From contig CM075103.1 of assembly GCA_037576195.1 (NCBI GenBank), positions 372,001-436,000 of the forward strand: a DNA stretch of 64,000 bases, written 5' to 3'. Positions 1 through 10,874 of this stretch are shown one piece after another. A model generated the notes under the pieces. That model had not been told where the DNA came from. It searched no databases and was given only the letters and a program-made list of their open reading frames with translations. This DNA is from Phytoseiulus persimilis. Lineage: Eukaryota > Arthropoda > Arachnida > Mesostigmata > Phytoseiidae. The position numbers and the translations under genes were made by a program. Positions within the stretch are counted from its first letter, which is position 1. Every line of letters begins with the position of its first letter.

Positions 1-453
1 CTAACGGTGCACGGCATCGAGGCGAAGAAAGTCACGGTGACGGTCTTGCCGAACGAGGCGATGAAGGGACGAGATTCTGATAGGGAAGGATTTCCTAGAG
101 AACCCGGAGTTGGCGACCGTATATCGTGGGGAATAGCCTGGGAGGCAGAAGATCGAGCGATCGAGGTCATCGCCGAGCTGCTGCTTCAACCAGGAAAGGA
201 GGTGAAGCTTAGGCTACAGGAGGAAGTAACTCTAGAACCAATAACAGTGTCATCCGTGACCGCTACTCCGATCGATGGCGAGACGGTGAGGAGTGAAGGA
301 ATGATCGTCGTCGGCGACCACAAAGGAGTCACTGAATTTCGGGACAGACTACATGAGGGAGGCCTGGCAGTTCCAGTTGCAAACCCGGGAAAACACGAGC
401 TCATCTCGAAGCCGACAACGAAGTTGAGTCGATCGTTGGGTGTGAGTGTGTGA
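1..453 (+). pseudogene. Decayed Ty3/gypsy pol: retropepsin end and linker
   Basis: This stretch looks like the piece of a Ty3/gypsy polyprotein between the aspartic protease and the reverse transcriptase. Around 77-112, in a frame shifted from the flanking open frame, it reads L-I-G-K-D-F-L-E-N, the typical last strand of a retropepsin. The surrounding frame (7-453) stays open but carries that frameshift, so the protein is broken. The matching reverse transcriptase resumes at about 1,507, after an intervening Tc1 transposase remnant. The start of the element lies outside the window. The family assignment rests on a short motif plus the position upstream of a clear RT remnant. Confidence 0.55.
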
Positions 454-590
454 GCGATGCCGAGGGCGAACAGTTTGATCGGAGGAGGAAAAGCGAACCT
501 CGATGCATTTTTCGAATGTGTCCTGACTTAGCGCTATCGGAGCTAAAATCAAGCGTTTGCAAAAAGTCGTGTCAAGTTATCTCAAGAACC

Positions 591-1406
591 CAGATCCGCA
601 CTGCGTCGAACTCAACACGTTCGAGGCGCATTCGTCAGGTGATCAATGAGCAAGAACACCTCCAACCGGCGAGAATGAGGTGCGCGCCGACCTTGAGACC
701 TTCTCACATTGATGCTCGGCTGATTTTCGCCAAAGAAAATCTGACACGAAGTTGGAAGCCGCTAGGATCTTTGTGAGAGAATCCTGTCGAATCATAAGGA
801 GCTTCTTTGCTTGCATTCGAGACACTTCACTTCCATAGGTTCTCTTGAGCGATGAAAAAAAGTTCTCCCTCGACGGGCCGGACGGCTTCGATCACCACTG
901 GAGATATTTAAGGAAGGAACCATTGATCTTTTCACGACGCAATTACGGGGCAGGATCGGTCATGTGTTGGGGTTGCTCTGGGTCCAAGGGAAAGTGGAAC
1001 TACCGTTTCCCTCATCAAGAATGGATTCCGTAGAACATCGAGGGTGCTAGATTCTCGTCTTTCACTCTTTTGAGGAGGTTCCCCCTCGAACTGATATTTC
1101 TGCATGATAATGCATCTGTGCATGCCAGCTCGAGTACGAATCGATGGTTGAAGTCCGAGAATATCAAGGTTCTCAAGTGGCCGGCGTGCAGCCCTGACTT
1201 GAATCCCATGGAGAACCTCTGGGGCATCGTCGCTCGGCGGTTATACACGGAAAACAGGCGATTCGAAAATGTGGATTAAATTGAAAAGAGGCATAGTGAA
1301 TGCTTGGAGTAGTATTGGGCAAGAAACAATTGATAATCTCCTCTCTTCCATGCTAGATCGCGTGTTCCGGGTCATACCGAGGAAGGGGAAACAGATGAAC
1401 TACTGA
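591..1406 (+). pseudogene. Tc1-like transposase remnant (Tc1/mariner)
   Basis: Tc1 family DDE transposases cut and paste DNA at TA sites. Three pieces are visible. A helix-turn-helix tail and linker lies at about 591-745. The first catalytic block at 845-1,030 contains S-D-E-K-K-F followed by a D-G-P-D-G-F motif. The second block at 1,070-1,279 contains H-D-N-A-S-V-H and then [11 protein letters not shown], which supplies the second Asp and the final Glu. A C-terminal piece ends at the TGA at 1,404-1,406. About 70 extra bases separate the first two pieces, and an in-frame stop plus a frameshift lie near 1,277-1,295, so it is dead. It sits between the protease and RT parts of the gypsy remnant, so it probably inserted there. 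No terminal inverted repeats could be fixed. Confidence 0.85.
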
Positions 1407-1506
1407 GGAGCCTCTGATGTGTCATCCGATCAGAAAGAATAATCGAAAATCGATTTGATTCTAAAAGCATTTCCGGCCGATTTTCGCTGTGAGAAGGATC
1501 TGGGGG

Positions 1507-2590
1507 TCACTCAAAAGCCTTGAGACATCTTTTTCCTCTCGACTTGACTCCCACACGAGGTTTGATCCGAGAGTTCCCCATGTCGTGCATAGATTCGTGG
1601 GTATTTCCACCTGATTCTTGAAGCATTTCCTTCAGTGTAGACTGGCGGAAAAGAATCGGATCAAGGAAAGCGAGAAAGACGTCGGACCTGCACTGCCGAA
1701 GGCCATGCAAGACAGGTTGGTGACGTTGGTCAACAAATATCGGGAGTTTGTTGCGACATCGATGGTAGAGTTGGGTCGGACGTCATGGGCCGAATTCGAC
1801 ATCAACGAGATGGAAGGTAGTCAACCGGTCCGAGCCGGACCGTACCGTTTAGCGGCACCAGAGAAGCAAGCGCTGGAAGAGATCATCGAGGAGATGAGGG
1901 ACGCAGACATGATCGCAGTCGCCGCACGCGAGTCCAGTTTTACTTGTCAAGAAGGCGGATGGAAGTTGAAGGATGGTCATCGACTATCGGAAGCTGAACG
2001 CACAGACGGTGCGACTGAATTCTCCTTTACCCCTCATCGTCGAGATTTTGGACGAGATAGGAGGCAGAGAGATGTACTCGACATTCGATTTGTCGTGGAG
2101 ATTCTTCCAAATCCCATTGAAAAAGAAGGCGGCAGAAGAAGCAGCATCCGTGACACCAGGAGGTCACTTGGAGCCAAAGGTGATGATCATAGGACTCTGC
2201 AGCCTTCCAGGAGTTGATGAAGGAGGTTAGAGACAAGATCAGGTCCCGGCAGACATTTCCATTCTTGGACGACCTAACAACAGCATCAGATCTCTACAGG
2301 GATCATCTTGAAAGGATCGTGGAGATTTTCATCGCGCTGAAGGCAGCGGGGTTAACGATAAGATTGGGTAAATGCAAATTCTTCAGGACGTCGGTACAAT
2401 TTCTTGGATTCGCGGTGGCGAAGGATGGAATCAAACCAGGAACTCAAAAGCTTGGAGCAGTCTGGGGATTCAAGTAACCAAAGGACGTTCACGCCGTGAG
2501 AAGATTCCTAAGGCTCACATCATTCTCAAGAAGGTTCGAGAAGTATTTCGCAACCATAGTATGTCCGCTAGCCGAAGATTCGTATAAATT
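1507..2590 (+). pseudogene. Decayed Ty3/gypsy reverse transcriptase
   Basis: This is a Ty3/gypsy reverse transcriptase broken into several frames. Frame one (about 1,700-1,930) holds the pre-RT region with E-L-G-R-T-S and G-P-Y-R-L. A second frame (from 1,973) holds V-I-D-Y-R-K-L-N and the Y-S-T-F-D-L motif with the first catalytic Asp. A third frame (from 2,214) holds F-L-D-D, a variant of the Y-x-D-D active site, then the G-K-C-K-F and F-L-G-F motifs. A final shift (from 2,496) gives the connection region R-R-F-L-R-L-T-S-F-S-R-R-F. At least three frameshifts make it non-functional. It continues the remnant at 1-453. Confidence 0.85.
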
Positions 2591-3188
2591 GATGGAGCTC
2601 GGAGCGAATCAAAACTACTTTCGCACAGCTCATGGTTCACAGATGAATTGGTTCGAACCTCACAACGAGGAAGACATCGAAGAAGATGAGGGAGACACAG
2701 AAGAAGAGGCCCAGCAGGATGTCATGACAGGAGTCTCCAACGATATTTTGGACGAGAGCGACACGCAGCCGATGCATTGGTCTGCCGTCACGACACCAAG
2801 ACCACTGATGCGATTCGAAGGAGGATACCGAGACTGGTCACAGTTGTCATCAGAAGCAGATTTGTAGTAGAGCTCAGTGGAAGCTAGCGTTCAGACAGCA
2901 CAGCTCGAGCAGCCCAGGAGAACGGCAGACCTAGATTCAGCAATTATAGAGTGCCCTGGCGGGGATAGAGTAGATCTACAGCGTAGGCAGCAGCCTCTTA
3001 GGCAGGTCAAGTACAAATCCGGGTTCAGATACTCTAAGTAGTTCTGTTGAAGACAACAGCGTAGGTAGCTGTGCCGAGCGATTAGGTAGAAAGTAAACAA
3101 ACCCGGGAAATCAGCTGGAAGGGAAGCGGAAAATTTCAAATCAAGATGGAATTCGAGGCGCAAGAGGGCGCGCGAGAGGATAGACATC
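2591..3188 (+). other. No recognised gene; acidic open tail
   Basis: The frame of the RT remnant continues open to 2,867 with a very acidic stretch rich in Glu and Asp (about 2,665-2,715), but I do not recognise it. No RNase H or integrase motif is visible. The remainder to 3,188 holds nothing I can name. Confidence 0.3.
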
Positions 3189-3690
3189 GTGGCGCACGAG
3201 GGCGCAGCGATCGATCTCGAACTTCATCTTGGAAAGGAGTGGGAGCAACCGTCTTTTCTTCTTCAAACTCCGTCGGAGACACACGCATCCACGGACGGCA
3301 ACGTGGAATCTTGCAGAGCTTGCGGCCACAAGAGACACCAGACGGGGACACCAGCGTGTGCAGAGCTGAGGTCGACACATTCCCTGTGTCGACGATTGGG
3401 CCATTTCGGAAGATTGTGCCCGGAGCGACCGCCAGCGGGAGCAAAGACACGTGAGCGATCTCGAGGAAGTGTCAATCCGGTGGAAAGTACCAAAGAAGGT
3501 CGTATCGGTCACGATGAACAGCAACGGAAGCGATCTTAACCGACGCTGGACTCCGAACTTGGATTCAGTTTCTGCGGAGAACGCAGAAATCACACGTTTG
3601 CGGCAAAAACGAGATGCCCTGGAGGGAGAGGAGGAACCATCCGAATCTCGGCATCGATCTATAGGGTTCCGGAATAAAAATTGTGATAAA
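3189..3690 (+). pseudogene. Gag zinc-knuckle fragment of an LTR retrotransposon
   Basis: The frame opening at 3,189 contains a double zinc-knuckle-like region at about 3,310-3,423. It reads C-R-A-C-G-H, then a distant P-A-C, then L-C-R-R-L-G-H-F-G-R-L-C-P-E. This layout resembles the nucleocapsid part of Gag in Ty3/gypsy elements, where it binds the element RNA. The second knuckle lacks its first Cys, and the frame ends after basic residues at 3,539. A neighbouring frame stays open to 3,693 without recognisable protease. The fragment lies downstream of a pol remnant on the same strand, so it must belong to another element or to a rearranged copy. Confidence 0.5.
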
Positions 3691-4995
3691 TGAGCGTATG
3701 CTCGCGCATCATATTGTCATCATTCAGATAGGTAACTTTTGCCAGGATGAGCGGGTCTCAGAGAGTTTCAGGTTGGCATATGCCAGGAGCCATGACGACT
3801 AGGGCAGCATGATCGGGTGTAACAGCCAGTTGGATTCTGGAGGAGAGCTAGCTGGAAGGCTCTCCGGATATCATGTCGGTAGCGGCAATGCCGGCGGATC
3901 GACATGCGAAAGGGAAGCGGAGTTGACGAAAGAAGCCGCTTGTAGCTAGAAGCAGACAGTGTCGAGAAGGGTACCTTCTCAGATGTCCGACTCTTAGATA
4001 GACTCTTTTTAGTCTCAATCAGGGATACCGCAGTCTCAGAACATCTCGTCAGCTCTTCGAGCTACGGGACATTTCGCAGAGCTCGAAGAACTCACTCTGG
4101 ACGACATGTCTTCATTTGGTTGTGCTGCAATAATCAGCGGTGACGTTTAAAGGTTGTTCTCGAGATGCAAATTTCGCTTCCGGATCGGAAATGTTCTTCA
4201 TCGAACGGGAACGGTGGAAATATAACGTGATGGTATGGGTTATTGAACCAGACGTGGTGTTCATTGTATATCACATGTCAATCGTATCAACCTTCCATGT
4301 CGGGTGCTACAGATCAGGCCGTGAGCTCCTTCGTCTTTTGTTCTAGGATTCGTCTTGTTTCTCATTCGAGTGAGGGATCCTCCATCCTCACTCTCGGCGG
4401 ACTCGAGGGATATCCACATCTGCACATCAGTCCAATGTGCTTTCAGTTCACTGAGATTGACGAATGAGGCTTGGAAGGTTTTTCTCGAGTTTTCGCTCTC
4501 GACGCGTTGATGATGACGGAATCTAGATTTTAGCTGCTCTTTCGGGTCTCATGGGTAGGGCCGGCCGCTCAGCCGAGTGCATTCTCCCTCCTCCACGGAC
4601 ATTTTTGCACATAGATCAATTTTCGAATGTAATGTGTCAAATTCCCAGGGCCATTGGAGGGGGGCACACTGCAGGAGACTTCGGAGGTCAGTCCGGAGAG
4701 CCGAACATCATCACAGATTCCCAGCATTAGTTCCAAAAGTTCGAGGTAACCGGACTCGAATCAGGAATCTCGACACCGCAGCATTCGCTCGAACTACATT
4801 AGTTCCTCATGATACCGACTCTCAGGCCAGATGAAGCTGGAGTCCATCTTTGAACACATGCAAGAATCACGTTCACCAAGTTTGACCTGTACCGAATGTG
4901 AGGGGTTCGCCTCACAGAAGACTCGTTTTCCGATGCGATCGGAGTGGGTGAGAGCGAGAGTCGGGCATCTAAGAGTCGGGAAAGTGATACCTAAC
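3691..4995. other. No gene recognised
   Basis: I see no credible coding region, RNA gene or bounded repeat here. Short open frames at 4,140-4,467 and 4,577-4,834 have no recognisable motif. Confidence 0.4.
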
Positions 4996-5276
4996 CCTCT
5001 CAGGGTCGGAGGAGGGCTAGCCCATACTCGAGACTTGGGGTTACTCCATGTCGTCCGTAACATCAATTCCGGGCTCCGTGCTCGAAACAAGCACTTCGTC
5101 ATGATTATGACTTAATGCGGTACAGCGGGTTGGATATACCATCTGACCACGAGCGATGAGGCCCAGGCCATGATCTGTTATCACTCGACGATATTTTTCC
5201 TTGTGTTCATGAGTTCACTTCCCGAGAAAAACTCACGGGGTCGAAGGTTTCGAGCCAACCGAGAATCGATAGAGGC
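4996..5276 (+). repeat. Dispersed repeat, inverted copy at 11,944-12,249
   Basis: This segment, from the C-C-C-T-C-T-C-A-G-G motif to the A-A-T-C-G-A-T-A motif, recurs in reverse complement at 11,944-12,249 with roughly 80% agreement by eye and one ~26-bp indel. It contains no clear open frame. The two copies bracket the region with the gypsy integrase remnant and the Helitron, but in opposite orientation, so they are not a pair of LTRs from one element. Family unknown. Confidence 0.7.
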
Positions 5277-7837
5277 CGCTGTTTGTATGACGTGCTCCGC
5301 TTGGAATAGATTCTCCTAGCGTCGTTGAGGGAGTACTGATATGAACATATATATGGATATAATTGTATTCTAACTGTCATATTCAGCGGAGTACTCATAT
5401 TTTTCCTGGATGAGGACGCTGCAATCATCGAATGTGCGGAGTCGGAACTCTCGTTCATGTATGTGCTCGCTTATCTGAGTGAAGATAACAGCACCGAGAC
5501 CTGGAGATGCCAGGACAAGATCAGCAGGCCAAACAGGTGCCTTGCTCGACTCCGGAGGACCATTTTCTCTGGTGGAATCACAGTATTTGGTACTCGCGTC
5601 GATCCTGCTGATGCCGCCGAGGTCCAGGAGAGGGAGACCGCAAGAGAGCGTCGAGCAGCAGCATCCTTGGAGACGCCTCTAGAGATCACAACGCAAGCTC
5701 AAGCTGGCTCATCGTTGGCCGCCCAAGGAACGATGGAAAGCAACAACACGTGAGCGAGAGTGATCCAGAGGACTCATCGTCGGCGAGACATTCCGCGCTT
5801 GCACCACACAACGCTCGGATCTGTCGACCTCTCAGGAGTACGGGGTATACGAGAGTAGCCCGAGGACCTTCAAGGACGCTTTTCTAGGTGACACCGGGAC
5901 GCAGTATCCAAACCGGATACTGATTCTTGGGAGGTCCTGGCTCGCTCCGTGGGTGCCCCACGCAACCAGGCCCTACGTTGACCACTCCGATGTTGACTCT
6001 CAGCGTTGCTCCACGCCTTTTTTTGCTCGAGCGCACCGAATGCGTACCCCTCTCTGCTTTATCCTCCTGTCAAACAAATCGGAAGCCTTCCAATTGAAGG
6101 TGAGTCGAGCTGAAAATAACGCACACCGCCCGGTTGAGAAACTGTATCAAGCGAGTTTCCTTCACGGCTCTCGCTGGGAACCTCGACTTTGTATTAGATG
6201 TTCACTCATACGATAACTCTCCCACATGCTCGACATGATTACTCTCGGGTGGCCCGATCTGAGCCCGCGAGCGATCTCGATGGACTACGACAAAGGTCTC
6301 ATGAATGCCCTCCGCTCACTTTGCCGACGCGGCCACTCACGAGTGCTTTTTGCAAACTCGCGTTGGATGTTAACTTCAGGGGTTTCTCTTGCACGGTGCT
6401 GGCGGAAAGAGCTTCGTTCCTACAAGTCACTGCCTTGGAGGCTTGTCGCTGTTGTCGTCGACGCAGCCGCCGCCGATGCTGTCGCCGTTGACGTCTTTCT
6501 CGCAAACGAGGATCCGACATAAAAAGCGGGCTGGGCTTCAGAGGGACATGAGTGAAGTCGCGCAGCGTTAACAGAGAGACCGCAATTCTTTGCGGTTATT
6601 AACCGCAATAAACGCACATTATTCGCGGTCATGTCGGTTATTAACCGCGGTGGAAAAACTGCAGCAAAGCCTAGTCCCAGCTATGTCGCGAACTTCGGCA
6701 CTTGTGGGCGAGGTTCTCCCTTGAGGTGATTTGGTAAATCGTGTGGTATACTTGATTTGTTCTATGAGGATGCTGCCAGTGATTCCCGACCAGAGTTCTG
6801 ACTCAATGCCAGGAACCCAGAACGCCGGCCATTGCGGTTGCGAGGCGATGACCTTAGTAGTCTGCCACCCATACCACGATAATCGATAGAGTGACATCAG
6901 ATACTATTGAGTTGCGAAATGTTGGACCGGCATTGCCCGATAACTCGAACGTTCGCGCCCAATCGTCCGCTCCGAATTGTGCTAGGCCGTAGTTGAGAGG
7001 TGATGCAAGATGAAGCGTGACGCTACTGATTCTGGAGCCGAGAGGGCCTCGATAAACTCAATCGCTAAGTCTGCCTTTGTGGAACGACAAGAATATTGAG
7101 AAAATGTTTTTGCGATCTCAACTCCGCTGAAAGTGCCTCGGTCGACGGCTCCGACGGCGGAACAGCAAGGGAATCATTGATGATTCCAAGATGTCGATGC
7201 TTCCAATCGAAAAATCATAAGCGAGAGGCGTATTCATATACAGGGTGGAATGGAGGAGCTTCTGAGCCTGTGAATCGATCGGGCTCGCTTCCCGCTCTAT
7301 GAGGCTAGCAATGAAGCTGAGAAAGTCTTGAAACATCGGAGAGAATCCTTCATCGAAATTCTCGACTCATTGGATCCTCAATGGTATCGGTCGAGCTTGG
7401 AAGGACATGCCTACGCTGCCCGCACCGAGAGATCCACAGCCGGCCCCGAAAGCGGGAAGGACCGTCTGACTCCACTATTCGGAGGCAACTGCGCAGGCGA
7501 CAGCAAGCTCAAAAGGTTCCGATGCTCTGAGCTTCATATATAGAATTTCTCTATCTGATGAGTCCTTTAGAAGTCAAGTCTCCTTGCGCCAGACAGTTTC
7601 CGGAAAAAAGAGTCTCCCAGACTCTAGGGCAGTTCTCTCGCGGAGTCATGCCAACTAGTGTTATGACACGCCCACACATGTAAACTCTGCTTCTCTTCCT
7701 CCCGCTTCTACCTTCCCTTTCTCATTCTCTTTTCCTAAGACACTCCCGCCCTAAAGGAGTTTCCCTTGGGCCTAGTGTGAGACCCAGTCGATTATATTCA
7801 GTTCATGGACATCACGAGTATCTGGGATCGGTCTAGG
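5277..7837. other. No gene recognised; one weak protease-like fragment
   Basis: A short frame at 5,479-5,682 reads G-A-L-L-D-S-G-G around 5,539-5,565, which faintly resembles the D-S/T-G active site of a retropepsin. There is no second supporting motif. A pyrimidine-rich tract occupies about 7,685-7,735. Nothing else can be named. Confidence 0.3.
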
Positions 7838-8757
7838 ACATTTTAGTGCTGGACATTTCGGCGCAGGACGTTTTGGCTCAGATTCAGATAAAAAACACCC
7901 AGGAGTCATCGGAAGAGTATTGTGCAGTGGCTATCGATGCTCCATGTGGCGAATGTAGCCACCGGAGTTCCCATCGATAGTCCTCGTCCTCCATGCACGA
8001 AGAAGTTCGCTCAAATCGCTCACTTCGAAAGTTACTCGCTTTCAAATGCGCAGGCGCCGCCGGTGCAGACTCGGTAGTAATTCTCTGTAAAATAACGCAT
8101 TCAAGCATGAGCTCCCGATCGGAATGTTGACGCACGCTGCGGGATCAGTGTGGACTCGATCGGAACGAATTTAACGATGTCCACAGCTATCACTCGTCTA
8201 TCTGAGCGACGGACTCGTGGTCCCACAGCCCGCTTTCATCGGTGATCGCCCGAAAGCTGTACACATCTTATTGACCCATACGGAAAGCACTGACATCGGG
8301 CTGTCTCGAAGTGGTTCGATTCCTTTTATGAACAGTTCCAACCGCGAGCGGAAATTGTGAACCATAATTCAAGGACCTCAGGCTTCGGTTGATGAAATCG
8401 TCCCGACCGAGTCCCACACTGTTCTCTCAGCGTACGTCAATATACACACCGGGAGGTCATGCTACAAGGCAGTTCATTGCAGCCCGAATCGAGAAAAAAT
8501 AAAAGTTTGGAGCCGCTCCTGCCCCGACAGCACCTGAATAGTTGAAACCCAGCAACTATAGGGGTGGGCGATTCGAGCGAAATTTTTCGAGCATGTGGCA
8601 ACGGAAACTGTAGGGTATAGATGAGAGCTCTGATGGTCTTATGCATCGCAGAGAAAGCATCGGTAGCTCATGTGAGCTCCGTCTGAACCTGCGCCAAAAC
8701 GTCCTGCACCAAAATGTCCGTTGCGCCAAAATGTCTGCACCAAAATGTCCGGGTCCG
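7838..8757. repeat. Short-unit inverted arms flanking ~0.8 kb
   Basis: At 7,838-7,881 and 8,690-8,757 lie imperfect 14-17-bp units of the kind C-A-C-C-A-A-A-A-T-G-T-C-C. They run in opposite orientation, so the two clusters form inverted arms about 0.8 kb apart. A similar arrangement with an exact 15-bp period is seen at 15,043-15,655. This resembles a foldback-type non-autonomous element, but no target duplication was found. Confidence 0.45.
8180..8290 (+). repeat. Diverged copy of a segment at 16,735-16,840
   Basis: About 90-100 bases here match 16,735-16,840 in the same orientation (shared G-A-C-G-G-N-C-T-C-G and C-A-C-A-G-C-C-C-G-C blocks). In one frame both could read as the end of a BEL/Pao-type aspartic protease region, with G-L-x-V-x-Q-P-A and a later I-L. 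A second frame is conserved as well, so the coding sense is undecided. Most likely an old retroelement fragment. Confidence 0.35.
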
Positions 8758-8927
8758 TCTGGGATTCCTCGTCATAACTCGTCCGAAACGTCGAAATGCG
8801 TGAAATGAATTGCAAGGCCGCTCTTGGTGTTGATGATGGTTCCCGGATCCCCGCCGACTTCTCCTGGCCGCCACCTGCATTCGGCTCTGCAGCTTCCGAG
8901 CTTCACCGCAGATTGGCACCGTCGTTG

Positions 8928-9723
8928 TTATTGCCACTCCCCCTCCAAATCGTCTTCGGAGTCGTCCACCGAGTGCTCCACGCTCAGTGCGTTGAGGCTC
9001 ATTTGGCTGCCCTGCCTTCGTGGTGACAACTCGAAAAAGTCGAGTTCTGCCGTTCTTCTGATGAGAAACTTCACATAGTTTGCGTGCGCCACCTTCTCCT
9101 TCCCCTCCGCGTCAAGTGTGTGATACGGGTTGCGGTATTCTCGTATAAGAAAGGGTTCAAGGTACTTTGGCGATACCTTGCTCTTCGGCTGGAGGTTTTT
9201 CAGAATGACTTGGTCGCCGACCTCGTAGCACGACGCAATCTCCGCCCGTCGACTCATCGGCTCGGCTCCGGTTCTCTCAAGCGCGTTCCTTCCCCAGTGC
9301 TCCGCCTCTCTGAAGTTCTTCATCGGTTCGAGTGAGGGTTCATCTCCCCTCCCAGCCACATACGGGTTTCTTTGACTTCCATTCAGAGACGAGCCGTTGA
9401 GCACGTCGAGTGACCCGAAACAGAGTGTCGCGACGTTCGATAACTGAATGCTTTCCGCTCATTGCAGCTTTCCATCTCATTTTCCTGGTTCCTTTCCGAT
9501 GCGTTTTCAGAGAGCTTGCATTTGGGTTTGATCGAATTTCTCTGTCTGGGTGATGCAGTGAGGTTTGAAGTTTCTTTAGCTGCAGGACGTTCAGCAAGAC
9601 TTTGAAACCTCGGCTACTGGAATTCGTACCGTCGTCGCTCAGCGGTAAGGCAACGACCAATCTCCTCCGTCCCCTGATCTGGTAGAGCGTATAGTTCCAC
9701 CGCCCCGTGGACCGATCGGTCAA
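8928..9723 (-). pseudogene. Ty3/gypsy integrase remnant (minus strand)
   Basis: On the minus strand, 9,640-9,560 reads S-D-D-G-T-N-S-S-S-R-G-F and then T-S-L-H-H-P. This matches the block of a retroviral-type integrase core that carries the second catalytic Asp. The next frame (9,404-8,928) contains Y-E-V-G-D-Q-V-I-L-K, then K-V-S-P-K-Y-L-E-P-F and H-A-N-Y-V-K, typical of the C-terminal DNA-binding end of gypsy integrases. It closes with an acidic tail and a stop at 8,928. The final catalytic Glu region is scrambled and a frameshift separates the two parts. It is an isolated 3' end of pol; no LTR could be recognised beyond it. Confidence 0.75.
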
Positions 9724-10874
9724 AGCAAGAATGAACTCATCACAGTCGTCCCTCGTTATTCGCGGTCAATTGGTTCCGAGACATTTCGCGAATAGCGAAT
9801 TTTAGGTTTTGTTCATTGTTGCGCGATATCTCCTTCTGGACAACGCCCCATTTCGAGGTTCCGGACAAGACGAGTCCGATGTCTCCCTCAGTAGAATCTT
9901 GTCCACATGACTCGTGCCATATAATGAATTGTTACCTCCTAGATCAGGGTCGTCAAACTCTGTGCCGAGGGTTGGCAAGGGGTGTCGAAAGAGGCCAAAC
10001 GATGCGCCTCCTTTGTCTAGGCGCAGCATTCGTCAACGTGGTCGTCGAGGATGTTGCAGCGGTTTTCGCTGTCATCGTGTCCGTCCCGTCCCTGACGTTG
10101 TCCTCTCCGTCAGGTCGGACGGCCGGGGTCGGGGGATGCCGTTCCTCGTTCTTGTCGAACTTTGAAGATAATTTCGCTGTATTCGGACCAGATACTCCGG
10201 CCCCGATGGGCACTCCAGGAGCCGGAAGTGGAATAAGTTCAATCATTTTTTCGAGTCAGTGTATGGCTACCATAATCTCTGAGGCGAATGGACGCGTTGC
10301 TCGGGAGACTCCGAATCGAGTCAAGCATCCTGAAGTTTCGAGCAGGGTCCCAGCGACCTGGTTCATCCATCCGGACTATGTGTTCCGATTTCCAAAAACC
10401 GCGAATGAGCGAGGGACGACTGTATTCCCGTCGAACCGCGGTAGGGGTCTCAAAACGTCCGCTTTCACGTGCCTGTAGAAACCAGAATCTTACTCTCGCC
10501 ATCGACCGTCGAACAAAGCCTGCTAGAACTCAGAACCAAACTACTTTTCTCCGTTCGGCTTTCGCAGAAAGCCACCCCAGCCTCGAATAGCTCCGCCGGC
10601 CTTCTTGCCGTCCTCCCTCAAAGCGTCTGCTGGAGATTACTCAGAACTGAATCCCTTAACTCAAACTCACCTTCTTTCGTCAGCCTCCGATGACTGGACT
10701 CTACTGGCTTTCTGCTCTGCGCATCTCGACCCAATGTCCAAGAGTGTGCACTTCGTTTTTCAAGAACTGACACTTTTCCCGACTGAGCTTCCAACCGGCC
10801 GTCTTGGGCTTCCAGAGAACAGATTCCAAAAGGTCAAGATGAGCTCCGACCTGATCTTCCTCGTTGTTGGCACA
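9724..10874. other. No gene; piggyBac-MITE-like fragment at 9,945-9,990
   Basis: A frame on the plus strand (9,816-10,478) stays open for 220 codons but shows no domain. At 9,945-9,990 the sequence resembles the left end of the 92-bp piggyBac-like MITE found at 45,500, with G-G-T-C-G-T-C-A-A-A-C-T and G-G-G-G-T-G-T-C-G in the same order. No matching right end was found. Confidence 0.35.

Noticed and set aside
5479-5682. D-S-G motif that could be a retropepsin
   Set aside because: Only three residues match; the flap and the hydrophobic-I-L-G motif are missing.
9816-10478. 220-codon plus-strand open frame
   Set aside because: No domain, odd composition, and comparably long frames on the opposite strand; it lies among transposon remnants.
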